From Heligmosomoides polygyrus polygyrus (Eukaryota; Nematoda; Chromadorea; Rhabditida; Heligmosomidae): DNA of 64,000 nt. The notes under the pieces were generated by a model. It was not told the origin of the DNA, ran no database searches, and saw only the letters and a list, made by a program, of their open reading frames with translations. Of the stretch, positions 61,570 to 64,000 are shown piece by piece; the first letter of the stretch is position 1; each line of letters opens with the position of its first letter. The translations under genes and the position numbers were made by a program. The stretch lies in assembly GCA_947396885.1 (NCBI GenBank), contig OX377203.1:7936001-8000000 (forward strand), written 5' to 3'.

Positions 61570-63575
61570 CTATTTGAAGTTTTTTTTTAACCTACAAATT
61601 CGTCGAACAAATTCGCCCAGGGTTTCTTCTGGCTCGGGCTCACGTGCCCATTCCTGAAAAACGACGTCATTAGTCGACAGATTTCCTAAATTCTTGCGGC
61701 GGGGCTTTACCTACACTATGGATTTGCTCTAACTAATCAGGGAAGTGCCTTATGGTCAGTGGTATGTCTGAACGGCAAAATGAATACCACATCGGGAATC
61801 TCCACCCCTCAAATAGTAGAAAAATATGTCTCGGTTTTGCAAAGTCTTTGAGTTTACCGAGTTAGAGGGCTGAACGTTTGCTATGGAATCGCACTGTCGT
61901 ATAAGGTAATACCTTTCAAACATTGAATATGCAGGAAAAACAAAAATGCTGCTCCACAGGCTGTTCAATTCTTTGTCTTGCAGCATTTTTGTATTTTTCT
62001 GCACGTTCGATGTTTGGAAGGCGTTGCCTGTGCTACTGCGCGATTCCATAGTAAACTATCGGGGCCTCAAAATCGGTAGTTTCATGAACTTTGCAAAAAT
62101 GGAACATATTTTTCTACCATTTTGAGGACGAAGGTTCTCCAAGTGGTTTCCGTTTTTGACGTTCAGACATACGCCTATGACGCCGTCCTGGTAAGGTTGC
62201 TAGAGTAACCATGTATTAAATGGAATTGGAAGATATTAGGATGTGTTCATAGTCGGCGACTACAGCGACCGAGCCACTCGTGCAAAATGTATGAATCGAT
62301 TAGTGCCTATCGATCGTGCGGTAAAAAAATCGATATTCGCGTTCACTACCGCTGCTGCTGCTTCGAGGACTATGGACAGGTCCTCCTTTTAGTCCCAAGG
62401 GCGGACTAAAAGTATGAGTATGTATGAGGTAATTTTTCTGTAGGTGTGATAGAGCGACTTTGTCAAAGGAGGGTTGTCATCTGTGGAAAACTGACTGTTT
62501 GAACTGCGAAAAAAATTGGGTGGTACTTATTGGTTTTTTCCCAACTAGACTGGGTCACAGGTCAGTTAAGCGAATCTGAATAGATAGCTGGTGTAGTCCA
62601 TTCTCTGAATGGTTATCGCTCCCTTCATCAGCTCGGGCGAAGCCCCGATAAGTACCGATTGACTTTATTCTGCTTTGAAATAGCGCTACGTCATATGAGG
62701 TAAAATAATCGATATTAAGCCTTCTTGAAGTGGCGCTGAAAATCTTACCTGCACTTCTCCTTTGCCGAAGAGTAAGAAGAAGATGATACCGAAGACGTCA
62801 ACAGACATAGCCAGTAGGAAGCAGTATTTCCAGCCGGCGGGGTTCTGAAACATTTTTTGTTGTCGTTGCGAATATTGTTTTCTTTGCATTTTTAACCACT
62901 GTTGTTGTTAATTTTTCCAAAAACCACGGTAACACGGGGCTAATATGGTAGATACGGTAGATACAAAGTCGTCTGAGCCTTGAATTACCAAAAAGTGAAG
63001 TGTGCGTGGCGCAATCTCAGACAGGTTGCTAATTTAAGCCTGAGAAGCACATTGTTTATACATAACGCTCCTGGCAGCATTGTTGTGTAAGAGCCGTTTC
63101 GGTATCGATTGTTTCCAATTTCTAATCGATATCGAACCGGATCTCGCGCTGTCGCACCACATGGCAACGCAAGCATAAACAGTGTCCTATCCGCTTATAT
63201 TCTCTGACGAAAACGTGCCATTACTTTTGCATAGCTCTAAAATTCTTAATTAATTAAAAAATAATCGATACAACGTACATTCACTGTAAGGTGCTGCGTG
63301 ATGAAGCCGCCAAGACCAGCGAGCGCTCCAAAACCATTCGAAAAGCCCATCAATATAGAGGCGTAACGTGGCGCGATATCGAAGTGGTTGACGTTGAATC
63401 CTGAAGAGAGTACATTGTCAATAAATCGATCGAAATCAATCGATTGATGGCTGCGAAATTTCACCGGCAACGTTCATTCCACTGAGCGTGGCAGCACTGA
63501 CGAGGCAAGTGACGGCCAGTGTTGGATCGTGGATGAACGCCAGCATAGCCAGGAACAGCGCTTCCCCGGTGAATC
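61570..63575 (-). CDS. SLC17 family (VGLUT/sialin-like) transporter, last four exons
   Basis: Exons 63575-63465, 63400-63279, 62844-62749 and 61653-61570 (TAG) join with matching phases (G+GA, 0, 0). SLC17 proteins are major-facilitator carriers that load glutamate into vesicles or move other organic anions. The second exon has the family signature [19 protein letters not shown] with AGLGGFITQ; the third has [30 protein letters not shown], the final membrane helix; the last encodes a Glu-rich cytosolic tail ([15 protein letters not shown]). The first visible exon is a further membrane segment ([14 protein letters not shown]). The N-terminal helices are off the right edge. C. elegans eat-4 and relatives are the closest type I can name; which subfamily is unclear. 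The last intron contains two MITE-like inserts. Confidence 0.85.
61745..62195. mobile_element. Decayed fold-back in the SLC17 intron
   Basis: GGTATGTCTGAACGG (61761) and its complement near 62157, with arms TCTCCACCCCTCAAATAGTAGAAAAATATG and diverged partner at 62095. The TCTGAACG subterminal motif links it to the CAAGGGAA family; the end itself is degraded. Confidence 0.6.
62229..62390. mobile_element. Decayed ATACTTCG-type MITE in the SLC17 intron
   Basis: GTGTTCATAGTCGGCGAC to GGACTATGGACAGG, with GTGCAAAATGTATGAATCGATT inside, as in 40060-40085. Confidence 0.5.
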
Positions 63576-63579
63576 CTGA

Positions 63580-64000
63580 ATGACAGTGATATAAATGAAC
63601 GTCACAAATCAAGCATGAATCGATATTATCGATCGATATTGATCGATTTTAATTAATCAATGTCGATCGATTTTTGTAGCTAAAGAACAGTCATTCGGCC
63701 ACTACTTTCGCGTAACCTTAAGGATCACCAAGAAACGAAAATCGATTTTATCGATAATGTGTTCAAATCTGCTCGGATGTATACACAGATGCACAGATGG
63801 ATTGACTATTTAACATATAGGCTTTAGTATACTGTCACTGACTGTGGTTCTGCTAGTGGTTGCCTAACCATAGATATAGGGAACGGTCTGTGAATAAATT
63901 CACTCATCCCGATGTAAAAACCCATTATTATCAATCGGTATTGATCGTTTAATCGATTTTTTCGTTGTAGACCAAATGTAGAGTTATGTTCTTTTCACAA
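63580..64000. other. ATCGAT-rich intron sequence
   Basis: No further exon is visible. ATCGAT and its overlapping forms (CGATCGATATTGATCGATTTTA) occur many times, also in the 64-bp intron at 63401-63464. Confidence 0.5.

Overview
This is a repeat-dense piece of a eukaryotic nuclear genome, almost certainly from a nematode and probably a strongylid (hookworm-like) worm. The evidence is short phase-consistent GT-AG introns with TTTCAG-type acceptors, a 21-of-22 match to the nematode spliced leader SL1, PAT/DIRS-type, CR1-like and RTE-type retroelements, and many fold-back elements with TNA or TWA target duplications. There are no bacterial operons, rRNA genes or CRISPR arrays. One 200-base N gap (8598-8797) marks it as draft assembly.

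Host genes are sparse and split by mobile DNA. (1) Left edge, minus strand, 4158 to beyond base 1: a gene with a mitochondrial-type leader that resembles TRM10/mitochondrial RNase P protein 1 (SPOUT methyltransferase). A mariner relic and a hairpin with an SL1-like sequence lie in its introns. (2) 28.7-31.5 kb, plus strand: five exons of an unrecognised gene with a sumoylation-like VKEE motif; two more exons at 35.15-35.59 kb may belong to it. (3) 45.0-46.4 kb, plus: exons of an unrecognised, possibly transposon-related protein. (4) 46.9-48.15 kb, plus: six exons of an unrecognised gene with a clear stop and poly(A) signal, but a displaced reading frame in its second exon. (5) Right edge, minus strand, 63575-61570: the last four exons of an SLC17 (vesicular glutamate/anion transporter) gene whose 5' part lies off the window.

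Mobile elements fill most of the rest. The most complete is a PAT-like tyrosine-recombinase retrotransposon (20840-25580, minus strand) with open Gag, RT/RNase H and recombinase frames and exact split direct repeats. There are 5'-truncated CR1-like non-LTR copies (14.9-16.4, 31.6-32.3, 33.9-35.1, 36.5-36.8 kb), decayed RTE-type copies (10.3-11.6, 32.56-32.83, 56.4-57.6 kb), a BEL/Pao integrase relic (9.1-9.4 kb), a piggyBac-like C-terminal fragment (37.1-37.36 kb), a mariner relic (1.73-2.65 kb) and a MULE-like element with a 9-bp duplication (51.06-52.97 kb).

The dominant architecture is the palindrome. One family has CAAGGGAA ends and TNA duplications (Tc4/Tc5-like) and in two cases carries tRNA-like sequence in both arms. 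A second family begins GGGCCTGTTCATACTTCG with TTA/ATA duplications (Tourist/PIF-Harbinger-like). Other families share a GGATTCATCAA motif, TTCGAA arrays or AAGTTACTTGCG motifs, and there is a ~3 kb palindrome at 5.6-8.6 kb. A dispersed element with ~145-bp internal units recurs eight times. Several insertions are nested, so their order can be read from the target duplications.
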